Made by a program: the position numbers and the translations under genes
Part shown: positions 1 to 14,269 of the stretch, one piece after another
How positions within the stretch are numbered: the first letter of the stretch is position 1
Layout: every line of letters starts with the position of its first letter
Assembly: GCA_018350325.1 (NCBI GenBank)
Contig: JAEVLN010000007.1
Coordinates: 3,577,804 to 3,641,803, forward strand
Reading direction: 5' to 3'
DNA: 64,000 bases
Source of the DNA: Globodera rostochiensis
Lineage: Eukaryota; Nematoda; Chromadorea; Rhabditida; Heteroderidae
Notes under the pieces: model-generated
The model's input: only the letters and a program-made list of their open reading frames with translations
What the model was told of the DNA's origin: nothing
The model's database searches: none

Positions 1-1241
1 ATTGTAAACACATGTTTTTTCGCGTTAATTTTAGTAAATTTTGTATTATGATTCTTTCAGATTTTCTATAAACACATTTGACAAATACTAGCGAGTGTGG
101 ATGTAAACATTTGACCATGACTGTATGCCATTTGAAAGCTTTAAATAAAAAGAAACAGATGAATTTGAAAAAAGATTCAATTTGTTTTTTTAAAATAAAG
201 GTAATCCTTAAACTTTAAAAAGTAACTATGATAATTAGGGAACGGATTATATGCATTTGCATTTTTAATACAATTAAGTTTCGATGTTAGCTCAAAATGG
301 TTTTTCTTTTTTTAATTCAAAATTCGTTAAAACAACGAAATTTTGCATATTTTGGCGAAAATTGTTGGAAATTAATAAAATAAAGAAATTTTAATGCAAA
401 TTAATAAAAGTTCAAATATTTAATGCGAAAAATGTCGGAATAAATATTTAATGAAAAAATTGTCGAAAATTAATAAAATAAAGAACTTTTAATTATTTTA
501 ATATGACAAAAAAGCTGAATTTTGAATTTGTTAATAGACCCAAAAGTTTGAATATTAGCCTTTTTAGCACAATAAATGTAAGCCCTAATTATTAGAGAGC
601 GGATTTATGTGGACTAAAAAACGTGAAGTATTGACTAAAAAAGCCCAAAATATTAACCAAAAACCCGCCAAAAGTGCCAAAACTGATTTAAAAATGTGCT
701 AAAACTGAACAATTACAGTCAATTTTTGCGTGAAAGCCTTCAAAATTCGTCAATCTTTATTAATTTTGTTCTCATAATTGTAAATGTATTATTTTTGCAT
801 TTTTAAAAAAAATATCAAATAAAAAATGTCGAACTTTGGGGGTGGATTTTTCGTCAATTTTAAGGGTACATTTTACCTAAATTATTGATTTATTATGAAA
901 AAATGGAGAAATTTATTTATTCACAAAGCTGTTTTATTCATTTTTATCTCATTTTAAAATTTCTGACGAATTTATAAATATTCTTTTCTAAAATGGTAAT
1001 CATCAACTTTGTTCAATCATCTCCGTCTGGTGAAATTCATGGGATAGCAAATGTGAATTAATTATTGCTTTTAAGCAAAAATATTTTTCAAATTGTGAAA
1101 TTAAATGCCAATAAATTCCAGACGGAATTTTTGGCGAATGCAATAAATAGGCCTTCTAATCTCAACTCTCTCCATTTTAAATTTTCTTTAAATAAATTTA
1201 TAAATATTTTGAAAATCTGTAAAAAAATACAGCAAAAAAAT
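1..1241. other. AT-rich flank upstream of the first aspartic protease gene
   Basis: No gene is seen here. The stretch is AT-rich with many homopolymer runs. From about position 300 onward it matches, with indels, the sequence from about 8610 to 9344 upstream of the second protease gene. It is therefore the left part of a tandem duplication unit and probably holds the 5' regulatory region. Two shared landmarks are the stretch around 340-380 (matching 8660-8700) and the stretch around 1020-1050 (matching 9060-9095). Confidence 0.6.
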
Positions 1242-3570
<2,329 letters not shown>

Positions 3571-3596
3571 GGCTGTCTCTGTCAATTATTTTAATG

Positions 3597-3602
3597 AATA
3601 AA
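3597..3602 (+). promoter_or_regulatory. Polyadenylation signal AATAAA of protease copy 1
   Basis: AATAAA lies 27 bp after the TGA stop and is conserved at the same distance in the second copy. Confidence 0.6.
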
Positions 3603-3766
3603 TTGGCATAAACAAATTTACTACGTATATTATATTATAAACTTTTTATTGTTGAGCTTTTTAAAACTGAAAATAAAATTTAAATTATTTGAGCACCTAC
3701 ATTTAATTTTATTATTCTTATTGCACAAAACCTCTAACTTTTTTCTTCAAATGCTATCATATACCA

Positions 3767-3844
3767 TCAGTAGACCACGTCGATCAGACGCGGTCTAAAG
3801 TCGTACAGCTTGATGTACGAGTCATGGTACGGGTCGTAGTAGCG
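3767..3844 (-). pseudogene. Truncated copy of a Tyr-rich minus-strand terminal exon
   Basis: Read on the minus strand, this encodes RRYYDPYHDSYIKLYDFRPR followed by LIDVVY and a stop. It matches the end of the exon at 12352-12487 with a few substitutions. The homology stops at about 3845, where unrelated sequence begins, so the 5' part of the exon is absent. It shows that the duplication unit included this neighbouring gene and that the copy was later truncated near the start of the minisatellite. Confidence 0.7.
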
Positions 3845-3985
3845 TCGAAATTTTTGTCGTTATCTACCCAAAAAAAACCTTCGTCAACAACTTCTGCCCT
3901 ACTTGGGGTGACAACACAACCAGAAACCGTAATCGGATCCAAAAAAGCTTGGACCCAAATCTGGGAATTTTTGATAAAAAAGTGG
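3845..3985. other. Unique spacer before the minisatellite
   Basis: About 140 bp with no counterpart after the second Tyr-rich exon. On the plus strand one frame reads like coding sequence (PSSTTSALLGVTTQPETVIG is visible), but no start, splice signal or family is recognised. It may be a remnant of the sequence from which the array grew. Confidence 0.35.
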
Positions 3986-6900
3986 CAACTAACAAAAACA
4001 CAAAACAAGTCAAATGTGCTGAAAACACAAAATTTCAGTCCTTTAATCCTAACAAAAACACAACTCAAGTCAAATGTGCTGAAAACACAAACCTTCAGTC
4101 CTTTAATCCTAACAAAACACAAAACAAGTCAAATTATGCTGAAAACACAAACATTCAGTCATTTAAACATAACAAAAACACAAAACAAGTCAAAACATGC
4201 TGAAAACAGAAACATTCAGTCATTTAATCCTAACAAAAACACAAAACAAGTCAAATTATGCTGAAAACACAAACATTCAGTCATTTAAACCTAACAAAAA
4301 CACAAAACAAGTCAAATTATGCTGCAAACACAAACATTCAGTCATTTAATCCTAACAAAAACACAAAACAAGTCAAATGTGCTGAAAACACAAAATTTCA
4401 GTCCTTTAATCCTAACAAAAACACAAAACTAGTCAAATGTGCTGAAAACACAAACATTCAGTCATTTAATCATAACAAAAACACAAAACAGCAAATGTTC
4501 TGAAAACACAAACTTTCAGTCCTTTAATCCTAACAAAAACACAAAATAAGTCAAATCATGCTGAAAACAGAAACATTCAGTCATTTAATCCTAACAAAAA
4601 CACAAAACAAGTCAAATGTGCTGAAAACACAAAATTTCAGTCCTTTAATCCTAACAAAAACACAAAACAAGTCAAATTATGCTGAAAACACAAACATTCA
4701 GTCATTTAAACCTAACAAAAACACAAAACAAGTCAAATGTGCTGAAAACACAAACATTCAGTCATTTAATCATAACAAAAACACAAAACAGCAAATGTTC
4801 TGAAAACACAAACTTTCAGTCCTTTATTCCTAACAAAAACACAAAACAAGTCAAATCATGCTGAAAACAGAAACATTCAGTCATTTAATCCTAACAAAAA
4901 CACAAAACAAGTGTGCTGAAAACACAAAATTTCAGTCATTTAATCTTAACAAAAACACAAAACAAGTCAAATGTGCTGAAAACACAAACTTTCAGTCATT
5001 TAACTAAACAAGTCAAATGTGCTGAAAACACCCAAACATTCAGTCATTTAAACATAACAAAAACACAAAACAAGTCAAATTATGCTGAAAACACAAACAT
5101 TCAGTCATTTAAACCTAACAAAAACACAAAACAAGTCAAATGTGCTGAAAACACAAACATTCAGTCATTTAAACATAACAAAAACACAAAACAAGTCAAA
5201 TTATGCTGAAAACACAAACATTCAGTCATTTAATCCTAACAAAAACACAAAACAAGTCAAATGTGCTGAAAACACAAAATTTCAGTCCTTCAATCCTAAC
5301 AAAAACACAAAACTAGTCAAATGTGCTGAAAACACAAACTTTCAGTCATTTAATCATAACAAAAACACAAAACAAGTCAAATTATGCTGAAAACCCAAAC
5401 ATTCAGTCATTTAAACATAACAAAAACACAAAACAAGTCAAATTATGCTGAAAACACAAACATTCAGTCATTTAAACCTAACAAAAACACAAAACAAGTC
5501 AAATGTGCTGAAAACACAAACATTCAGTCATTTAAACATAACAAAAACACAAAACTAGTCAAATGTGCTGAAAACACAAACATTCAGTCATTTAATCATA
5601 ACAAAAACACAAAACAGCAAATGTTCTGAAAACACAAACTTTCAGTCCTTTAATCCTAACAAAAACACAAAACAAGTCAAATGTGCTGAAAACACAAACT
5701 TTCAGTCATTTAACTAAACAAGTCAAATGTGCTGAAAACACCCAAACATTCAGTCATTTAAACATAACAAAAACACAAAACAAGTCAAATTATGCTGAAA
5801 ACACAAACATTCAGTCATTTAACTAAACAAGTCAAATGTGCTGAAAACACCCAAACATTCAGTCATTTAAACATAACAAAAACACAAAACAAGTCAAATT
5901 ATGCTGAAAACACAAACATTCAGTCATTTAATCCTAACAAAAACACAAAACAAGTCAAATGTGCTGAAAACACAAACATTCAGTCATTTAATCTTAACAA
6001 AAACACAACTCAAGTCAAATGTGCTGAAAACACAAACCTTTAGTCCTTTAATCCTAACAAAACACAAAACAAGTCAAATTATGCTGAAAACACAAACATT
6101 CAGTCATTTAAACATAACAAAAACACAAAACAAGTCAAATTATGCTGAAAACACAAACATTCAGTCATTTAATCCTAACAAAAACACAAAACAAGTCAAA
6201 TTATGCTGAAAACACAAACATTCAGTCATTTAAACCTAACAAAAACACAAAACAAGTCAAATTATGCTGAAAACACAAACATTCAGTCATTTAATCCTAA
6301 CAAAAACACAAAACAAGTCAAATGTGCTGAAAACACAAAATTTCAGTCCTTTAATCCTAACAAAAACACAAAACAAGTCAAATTATGCTGAAAACACAAA
6401 CATTCAGTCATTTAAACCTAACAAAAACACAAAACAAGTCAAATGTGCTGAAAACACAAACATTCAGTCATTTAATCATAACAAAAACACAAAACAGCAA
6501 ATGTTCTGAAAACACAAACTTTCAGTCCTTTATTCCTAACAAAAACACAAAACAAGTCAAATCATGCTGAAAACAGAAACATTCAGTCATTTAATCCTAA
6601 CAAAAACACAAAACAAGTGTGCTGAAAACACAAAATTTCAGTCATTTAATCTTAACAAAAACACAAAACAAGTCAAATGTGCTGAAAACACAAACTTTCA
6701 GTCATTTAACTAAACAAGTCAAATGTGCTGAAAACACCCAAACATTTAGTCCTTTAATCCTAACAAAAACACAAAACAAGTCAAATTATGCTGAAAACAC
6801 AAACATTCAGTCATTTAAACCTAACAAAAACACAAAACAAGTCAAATGTGCTGAAAACACAAACATTCAGTCATTTAAACCTAACAAAAACACAAAACAA

Positions 6901-8598
6901 GTCAAATTATGCTGAAAACACAAACATTCAGTCATTTAATCCTAACAAAAACACAAAACAAGTCAAATGTGCTGAAAACACAAAATTTCAGTCCTTTAAT
7001 CCTAACAAAAACACAAAACAAGTCAAATTATGCTGAAAACACAAACATTCAGTCATTTAAACCTAACAAAAACACAAAACAAGTCAAATGTGCTGAAAAC
7101 AGAAACATTCAGTCATTTAATCCTAACAAAAACACAAAACAAGTCAAATGTGCTGAAAACACAAACTTTCAGTCATTTAACTAAACAAGTCAAATGTGCT
7201 GAAAACACCCAAACATTCAGTCCTTTAATCCTAACAAAAACACAAAACAAGTCAAATTATGCTGAAAACACAAACATTCAGTCATTTAAACCTAACAAAA
7301 ACACAAAACAAGTCAAATGTGCTGAAAACACAAACATTCAGTCATTTAATCATAACAAAAACACAAAACAGCAAATGTTCTGAAAACACAAACTTTCAGT
7401 CCTTTATTCCTAACAAAAACACAAAACAAGTCAAATCATGCTGAAAACAGAAACATTCAGTCATTTAATCCTAACAAAAACACAAAACAAGTGTGCTGAA
7501 AACACAAAATTTCAGTCATTTAATCTTAACAAAAACACAAAACAAGTCAAATGTGCTGAAAACACAAACTTTCAGTCATTTAACTAAACAAGTCAAATGT
7601 GCTGAAAACACCCAAACATTCAGTCATTTAATCCTAACAAAAACACAAAACAAGTGTGCTGAAAACACAAAATTTCAGTCATTTAATCTTAACAAAAACA
7701 CAAAACAAGTCAAATGTGCTGAAAACACAAACTTTCAGTCATTTAACTAAACAAGTCAAATGTGCTGAAAACACCCAAACATTCAGTCCTTTAATCCTAA
7801 CAAAAACACAAAACAAGTCAAATTATGCTGAAAACACAAACATTCAGTCATTTAAACCTAACAAAAACACAAAACAAGTGTGCTGAAAACACAAAATTTC
7901 AGTCATTTAATCTTAACAAAAACACAAAACAAGTCAAATGTGCTGAAAACACAAACTTTCAGTCATTTAACTAAACAAGTCAAATGTGCTGAAAACACCC
8001 AAACATTCAGTCATTTAAACATAACAAAAACACAAAACAAGTCAAATTATGCTGAAAACACAAACATTCAGTCATTTAATCCTAACAAAAACACAAAACA
8101 AGTCAAATGTGCTGAAAACACAAACATTCAGTCATTTAATCTTAACAAAAACACAAAACAAGTCAAATTATGCTGAAAACACAAACATTCAGTCATTTAA
8201 ACCTAACAAAAAACACAAAATAAGTGCTGAAACACACAAAATTTCAGTCCTTTAATCCTAACAAAAACACAACACAAGTCAAATGTGCTGAAAACACAAA
8301 CTTTCAGTCCTTTAATCCTAACAAAAACACAAAACAAGTCAAATTATGCTGAAAACACAAACATTCAGTCCTTTAATCTTAACAAAAACCCAAAACAAGT
8401 CAAATTATGCTGAAAACACAAACATTCAGTCCTTTAATCCTAACAAAAACACAAAACAAGTCAAATTATGCTGAAAACACAAACATTCAGTCATTTAAAC
8501 CTAACAAAAACACAAAACAAGTCAAATTATGCTGCAAACACAAACTTTCAGTCCTTTAATCCTAACAAAAACACAAAACAAGACAAATGTGCTGAATG
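3986..8598. repeat. Large ~60-bp-period minisatellite array (roughly 75 units)
   Basis: About 4.6 kb of tandem units, each with the core AACAAGTCAAATGTGCTG followed by AAAACACAAACATTCAGTC and a CTAACAAAAACACA-type joint. Variants swap TTATGCTG for TGTGCTG, CTTT for ATTT, or lack blocks (for example AACAAGTGTGCTG and TTTAACTAAACAAG). Variants recur in fixed order: stretches starting near 4679, 6385 and 7259 encode the same conceptual peptide, which shows higher-order repetition. Because 60 bp is 20 codons, long stop-free stretches such as NKNTKQVKCAENTNIQSF arise by chance of period. Frequent 1-nt length changes make a real protein unlikely. The array lies exactly between the two halves of the protease duplication. 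Confidence 0.97.
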
Positions 8599-8609
8599 CA
8601 TATTTTGGC

Positions 8610-9344
8610 AATTTTTTGATTCAAAATTCTTTAACAAAAAAAAAAATGAATAAAACGAAATTTTGCATATTTTGACGAAAATTGTTGGAAATTAATAAAA
8701 TAAAGTATTTTTAATGCAATAATTACTTTTATCAAATTTTAAATATTTTAATGCAAAAATTGGTGCAATAAATATTTAATGCGAAAAGTGTCAAAAATTA
8801 ATAAAAAGAATTTAAATATTTTTATAGAAAAATTGTCGTAAATTGTTAAAAATGCGCTTATTATTATGTATTTTTTAGGATTAAAGGGAACATATTTTGC
8901 GTTACCCTTTTTCAGTGAAAGAAATTGAAAATTATTTCAACGAGAAATTTGCATTTAAAATGTTTTGTTTTTTTCAATAAACTTCATTCTTTTTTATTTT
9001 GTTTAAAATTTCTGACGAATTTATAAATATATTCTTTTCCTTATTGACAACGGTTTGACTGTTCATCTCCGTCTGGTGAAATCCATGGGATAGCAAATGT
9101 ATGTGCGTGAATTAATTATTACTTTTAAGCAAAAATATTTTTTAAATAGTGAAATTAAATGCCAATAAATTTCAGACGTAATTTTTTTTTGGCGAATGCA
9201 ATAAATAGGCCTTCTAATCTCAACTCTCTCCACTCTTGTGAATCAAAAAGTAAAAATTTTTTTTAATTTTAATTCTAAATGTTTTTAAATTTTCTCTAAA
9301 TTTATAAATATTTTGAAAATCTGTAAAAAAATACAGCAAAAAAT
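8610..9344. repeat. Second copy of the protease-gene upstream region
   Basis: This AT-rich stretch aligns with about 300-1241, with scattered indels and substitutions. It includes the AACGAAATTTTGCATATTTT block and the block reading CATCTCCGTCTGGTGAAAT. It marks the left part of the second duplication unit, which begins directly after the minisatellite. Confidence 0.75.
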
Positions 9345-11634
9345 ATGGCCTGCAAATTTGCGACGGTGCTGGCGTTGTTCAGCCTAATCGCACTGCTCGG
9401 CATCGGCGCTGCAAGTGGCCATCACCTCCAGCATGGGCAGCAGGCGGCAAAAGGAATGGCAAGGCGAGTTGTTGGCGGCTTTAGGCCTAATACATTAAAC
9501 GAGAACCTCACCACTGAATTTTGCTTATTATAAAAATTTTATTGAAAATAGGAAATGTATCCAAAGATCGAAAAATTCAATTTAAATGGAAAATTCCATT
9601 TTAGTGTGCCGCTTCGTCGCATGGACAGCCTCCGAACGCGTCTGGCGGCAGCCGGGTCGTTGGAGCAGTACCAGAAGCATTTTCATAAATCGTTGCGCCA
9701 GCGTTGGGAACGAATCAGAGATAGCACGACATTTGATGCCGATGCACGAGTTGGCACTGACGCAGTGTTGCACAACTATATGGACGTGAGTTTTTGTTGA
9801 TAACCAGTTGCGGCCGGGTTGGATTGAGACTGAAATATCCACTTGGTACTGAACTAGTTTTTTTAAAATTTGGAAATTTTATTTTTGTTTGCAAATCACG
9901 TCTAGAGGCTTAGGGAGCAAGCACCTCCTACTTAAAATGACAATTTAAATTTTTAAAAAAACGGAATTTATTGCAGACCCAATATTATGGCGAAATTTCC
10001 ATCGGTTCACCGCCACAAAACTTCACCGTCCTCTTCGACACCGGTTCTTCCAACCTTTGGGTGCCGTCCAAAAAATGCTCAATTAAGGACAAGTCCTGTT
10101 GTAAGCATTTTATATTCCTTTTTCCATTATTTAAAAAATTGAAAATGCCAATGTCAGCTCTCCGCCACAAATTTGTCAGCTCCAAATCGTCTTCCTACCA
10201 GCCGGACGGACGGCAAATGGCAATAAAGTACGGCTCCGGCGCAATGGACGGGTACGGTAGGAATTTTTTAAAATAATTTTAATATTTTTTACTCAGATTT
10301 ATCTCCAAGGACAGTGTTTGTGTATCGAACATTTGTGTGCAACAACAGGAATTTGCGGAGGCCACCAAGCATGCCTAGGCTTTTGGGTTTAAAAATTTCA
10401 CAAAACAAAATTTTAGGGAACTAGGGTTTGAGACTTCCAACTTTGACGGCATTCTCGGCATGGCATTCCCAGAAGCTTCTGTTAAAAACCTGTCGACCGT
10501 ATTCGACAACATGGTCACCCAACACAAAGTGCAGGAGCCACTCTTCTCATTTTGGCTTAACCGGTTAATGAATAAATAAATACTCCCAAATTTATAAAAT
10601 TTTGTGTTTATAGCAATCCGGCATCGAAACTTGGAGGCGAGATGACCATCGGAGGCACCGATCAACAACGCTTTGTGGCACCGATCACTTACACTCCAGT
10701 AACGCGCAAGGCCTACTGGCAGTTCAAGGTGTATAATACTGTAGTTTGATCGGGAAATACTGTACTAAAATTGATTTTTAAAATTTTGGCGATTTGTTTT
10801 AGCGGATGCATTTAAAAAATGAAGCAACAAAGGCCCTTAAATAGTGCCTGTTTTAGATGGACTCAATTAGTGGCAGCCAAGGCAAAATTGTGTGTCAAAA
10901 TGGATGCCAAGCAATGGCTGACACCGGTAGGGTTTCTATTTTTAGCTAAAATTTAATAGTCAATTTAAATTCTTTTTATTATATATTTTATAATTTCAGG
11001 CGCCTCTCTGATTCTTGGACCGAAAAATGAAGTGGAAGAAATTCAGAAATACATCGGTGCAACTCCGCACTTACACGGCGAAGTTTAAATCCAACAGAAA
11101 ATTTTGTATTAGTGATAAATTTAATATTCTTAAATTTTCAAAACTTTTTAATGTTTAAAACCATTATTTTTAACAGTATACGGTGCCTTGCGAAAAAATT
11201 CCAACCCTTCCTGACATTTCATTCAACATCGGCGGCAAGGCGTACACCTTGAAGGGCAAGGACTATGTGTTAAAGCTCACCACCAACAAGGGCAAAACCA
11301 TATGCCTGTAATTTAAAATTTTGGAAAAAACGATTTAAAATTTAAAATTCAAGCTCTGGCTTCATGGGCACCAACTTTTCGGGAAGAGTTAGAGAACTTT
11401 GGGTTCTTGGCGATGTGTTTATTGGTGCTTTTTGAATATTTTGGGGTTTTTGATTAAAAAAGTATTTTTCAGGCCGCTATTACACTGTGTTCGATGTTGG
11501 CCAAAGCCGGATCGGGTTTGCGCAGGCCAAAGACGAAAACCGGTGATTTTTCTCCTTTTTTTGAATAAATTGCCAAAATTTTAAAATATTTTAGCGCGCC
11601 AGTTGAGCCCGCAGTTCGCGATTTTATTGACTGA
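9345..11634 (+). CDS. Secreted cathepsin D-like aspartic protease, copy 2 (13 exons, 438 aa)
   Basis: Tandem paralogue of 1242-3570. Exons are 9345-9463, 9605-9785, 9977-10100, 10158-10251, 10297-10368, 10417-10563, 10614-10728, 10857-10926, 11000-11082, 11177-11307, 11354-11424, 11473-11542 and 11595-11634; all phases agree and give 438 codons plus TGA. Signal peptide, [12 protein letters not shown] propeptide motif, FDTGSSNLW (Asp121), flap KYGSGAM (Tyr166), second DTGAS (Asp306) and the [18 protein letters not shown]-terminal motif are all kept, so the enzyme looks functional. It has one intron (11083-11176) that copy 1 lacks; without splicing, a TAA follows GGCGAAGTT. GC donors occur at introns 1 and 5, as in copy 1. 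The loop near the C-lobe (NFSGRVREL) differs from copy 1 (INLPGFANL), a possible substrate-cleft difference. Confidence 0.92.
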
Positions 11635-11660
11635 GGCTGTCTCTATCAATTATTTTAATG

Positions 11661-11666
11661 AATAAA
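11661..11666 (+). promoter_or_regulatory. Polyadenylation signal AATAAA of protease copy 2
   Basis: AATAAA lies 27 bp after the stop codon, in the same context as in copy 1. Confidence 0.6.
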
Positions 11667-11675
11667 TTGGCATAA

Positions 11676-12095
11676 AACCAGGGCTTCCAGATTTGAGGTT
11701 TTAACATCTTTTTGTTGTTTTTTGGAAAGTCAATGATGCTAAAATTTAAAAAAATTACGATTTGATTTTTTGGATGCTCCTGATGATTTTTGCTGCTTTT
11801 TGTGTGTTTTGAGGATTTTATAAGTGTTTTTTGAGAATTTCACTGATAGAACGCAAATCTTCTATTAAATTTTGAATATTTGGCGTAATGATCATCCATT
11901 TTTCTCTGTATTTTATTTTTAATTTAAAAGCTTGTTCGGTTTTGAAATAATTGGGAATTTCTGAATTCCATTTTTGAATGCAAAAAAACATCGCATTTTC
12001 TGCAATTTAGTTGCAACTTGCAAATCTGGTAGCAAATTGAGTCAAAAAAATTTAAAATTTTTCTCGGCGCCCCCCTAAAAAAAGTATTTGAGAAC
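11676..12095. mobile_element. Probable insertion specific to the second duplication unit
   Basis: After the shared downstream context GAATAAATTGGCATAAA, copy 2 carries about 420 bp absent from copy 1, then homology resumes near AAAATAAAATTTAAAT. The insert opens with CAGGGCTTCCAGATTTG, and CAAATCTGGTAGC (an inverted match) occurs near 12020. This resembles other CAGGG-ended elements in the window. No clean target duplication was found, so the borders are approximate. Confidence 0.45.
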
Positions 12096-12351
12096 CGTGA
12101 AAATAAAATTTAAATTTATTTGGGTCTTTGCCCCATTTTTAATTAAATACGAAATAAATTAATTTAAAATTGTTTTGCGCAAAAATCCAACTTATCTTCA
12201 AAATGCCTTCATATTTATGCATAATTGGCACAAAAGCCTACAACTAATTGTGAATTAACAGTTTTGGCAGTTTTATGATCTTTCAATCTTGGCACATTTT
12301 CTCCGATTAAAATTCCCCAAGTTTTCTTGGCCATTTTCGATGGTCGAACCA

Positions 12352-12917
12352 TCAGTAGACCCCGTCGATCAAGCGCGGTCTGTAGTCGTACAGCTTTATG
12401 TACGAGTCATGGTACGGGTCGTAGTAGCGTCTGTACGGGTCGTAGAAGCGGTTCCACCCGTACTGCCACGGGTTGAACTTCATTCGTCTGAAATTGATAT
12501 TTTATTTTTGAATTTTCATAAATTCTAGAATCCCGGAATTCAAATTTGTAGCTAACAGGGGAATGAATATTTATGTAGATTTTGAAATTTTATTTCGATT
12601 TTAATGTTGACTTCTCATTATTATAAAATAGGGTTAAAAATTCAAGAAATCTTTTTCAATATTTTAGCGGAAAATTTAGCATATTTAATTTTTATAAAAA
12701 AAAGTTAGCCTGGCAAAATAAAATTGGCCAGTTGCTGTGCCGCGCGATTCGAAATTCCATTGGTAAGGGTATTGATCGATTTGTCTAAAATTTCAAATTA
12801 TAAAAATTACTAATATTTTAAAAAATGCTCTCTGAACCCGTGATAATAATGGCGATGGAATTGAGTGCGCTTGTAACGGGGCGAAAAATGATAGTATTTG
12901 TCGGACATGTAACTTCG
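12352..12917 (-). CDS. 3' exons of a Tyr/His-rich minus-strand gene (partial)
   Basis: Two minus-strand exons join in phase. Exon 12838-12917 (after a TTTAG acceptor, ending CACGG|GTTCAG) encodes RSYMSDKYYHFSPRYKRTQF followed by HRHYYHG. Terminal exon 12352-12487 (after a TTTCAG acceptor) encodes RMKFNPWQYGWNRFYDPYRR, then YYDPYHDSYIKLYDYRPRLI, DGVY and a stop. The product is rich in Tyr, Arg, His and Asp-Pro and has no family I recognise; it could be a cuticle, matrix or antimicrobial-like secreted peptide, but no signal peptide exon was identified upstream (above 12917). The terminal exon is duplicated in truncated form at 3767-3844. Confidence 0.5.
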
Positions 12918-14269
12918 CTAAATAAGGAAATTTTAAATGCAAATAGTGTCGGATATTAATAAAAACAATAAATTTAAAATAATTTAATGCAAAAATTGTT
13001 AGAATTAATAAAATAATCAAATTTAAATATTTAATGCGAAAATTGTCGGGATTAATTATTAAGCATAAACGACAATTAAAAAACTTGAATGTTAATTTTA
13101 TAACAAAAATTCGTAAAGCATACCAAGGAATACCACGGGTTCACACGGTAAACATCCGATTTGACGGAAGAAAAACCAGTGAATGGCATCTGGAAAAAAG
13201 AGCACATTTTTTACAAAAAAAATAAGCTACATAATTAGCTCCGGCACATCCAAAAGCTGGTATCTCGATGTGGGAACGTGAACGTGGTAACTAAAATTTT
13301 AAGTTTATTGATTTTTATTTCAAATTTAAAATAAAAAATGTTTTCTTATTTTTCTAACTCTTGCATAGATTTTAGCATAAAAATAGTTTAAAATTGGAGT
13401 TTGATTGCCTAATTTTTGATTCATTTACAGAAGCGCTTCGTGCTGCTTCACTTCCGCGCGCTTCACTTGACACACGAACGGCGGATGCTGAACGGTAAAT
13501 ACCGTACACCCGGCGTGGCATAATTTGGCCAATTGAAAAAATGGATAAATTTAAATTTAAAAAGCCATTCAATTGAATCGAATCAAAATTTGATCATAAA
13601 TAAATGTTTTCAATCAAAATCGATTGAAGCATAAATATAGGTAATTACATTTAAATCATGGCGGAAATTCTAAAACAGTTGTTTTCTTCGCCCGTGAGCG
13701 TTTTTGAGCTTACGGCTTGAAGGCTCTAATCCCCGAAGGGGATAAATATTGATTTTTTGCTTTGATTGGTCCTGACGTCAAAAATTGCTCAAAAGTGTAT
13801 GAAATTAAAGGAAAATAAGGCGGACAAATTATTGAAGATTTAGCTTTAAAATTAATAGAAATTAAAGGAAAATAAGACGGGAAAATTTGAAGATTTATTT
13901 TAAAATTAATATTGTAGCTGAAATTTTGAGGGTTGTCGAAAATAGTATGTTTTTCGTAATTTACCCAATTTTTTTTAATTCAAAAAAATACGCCGTTTAT
14001 TACTATTGTCGAAACTTAGAGTTGCTACACATAATTCGAGTTGACTAATAATTTTCATTTTACCATTTAATTAGAGTTAAATTGAAACAAAACAAAAAAA
14101 TGCATATGAAATACTTATGGCCTCTGGACTACTTCCGATGAATTATAATAAATATGCCGCATCATCATTACCTAATATTTAATAACGGGGGTTTTTATAA
14201 CAAATAAATAAAAACAGCGTTATTAAAACAAGATATTATTCATTTATGTGTATTTAAATATTATTAAAA
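12918..14269. other. AT-rich intergenic stretch without a supported gene
   Basis: Mostly AT-rich. A short GC-rich island at about 13425-13520 and a coding-like patch at about 13110-13200 were examined, but neither gives a splice-consistent model. Upstream exons of the Tyr-rich minus-strand gene could lie here, but I cannot place them. Confidence 0.4.

Noticed and set aside
3986..8598. Long open frames across the minisatellite (peptides up to 117 residues)
   Set aside because: They follow from a 60-bp, stop-poor period and shift frame at each 1-nt unit-length change; no start, splice or signal features.
3986..8598. CRISPR-like array
   Set aside because: Units are contiguous homologous repeats without unique spacers, in a spliced eukaryotic genome.
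13034..13225. Short plus-strand ORF
   Set aside because: The N-terminal part is derived from an AT-rich stretch shared with other intergenic regions; no homologous copy or splice signals.
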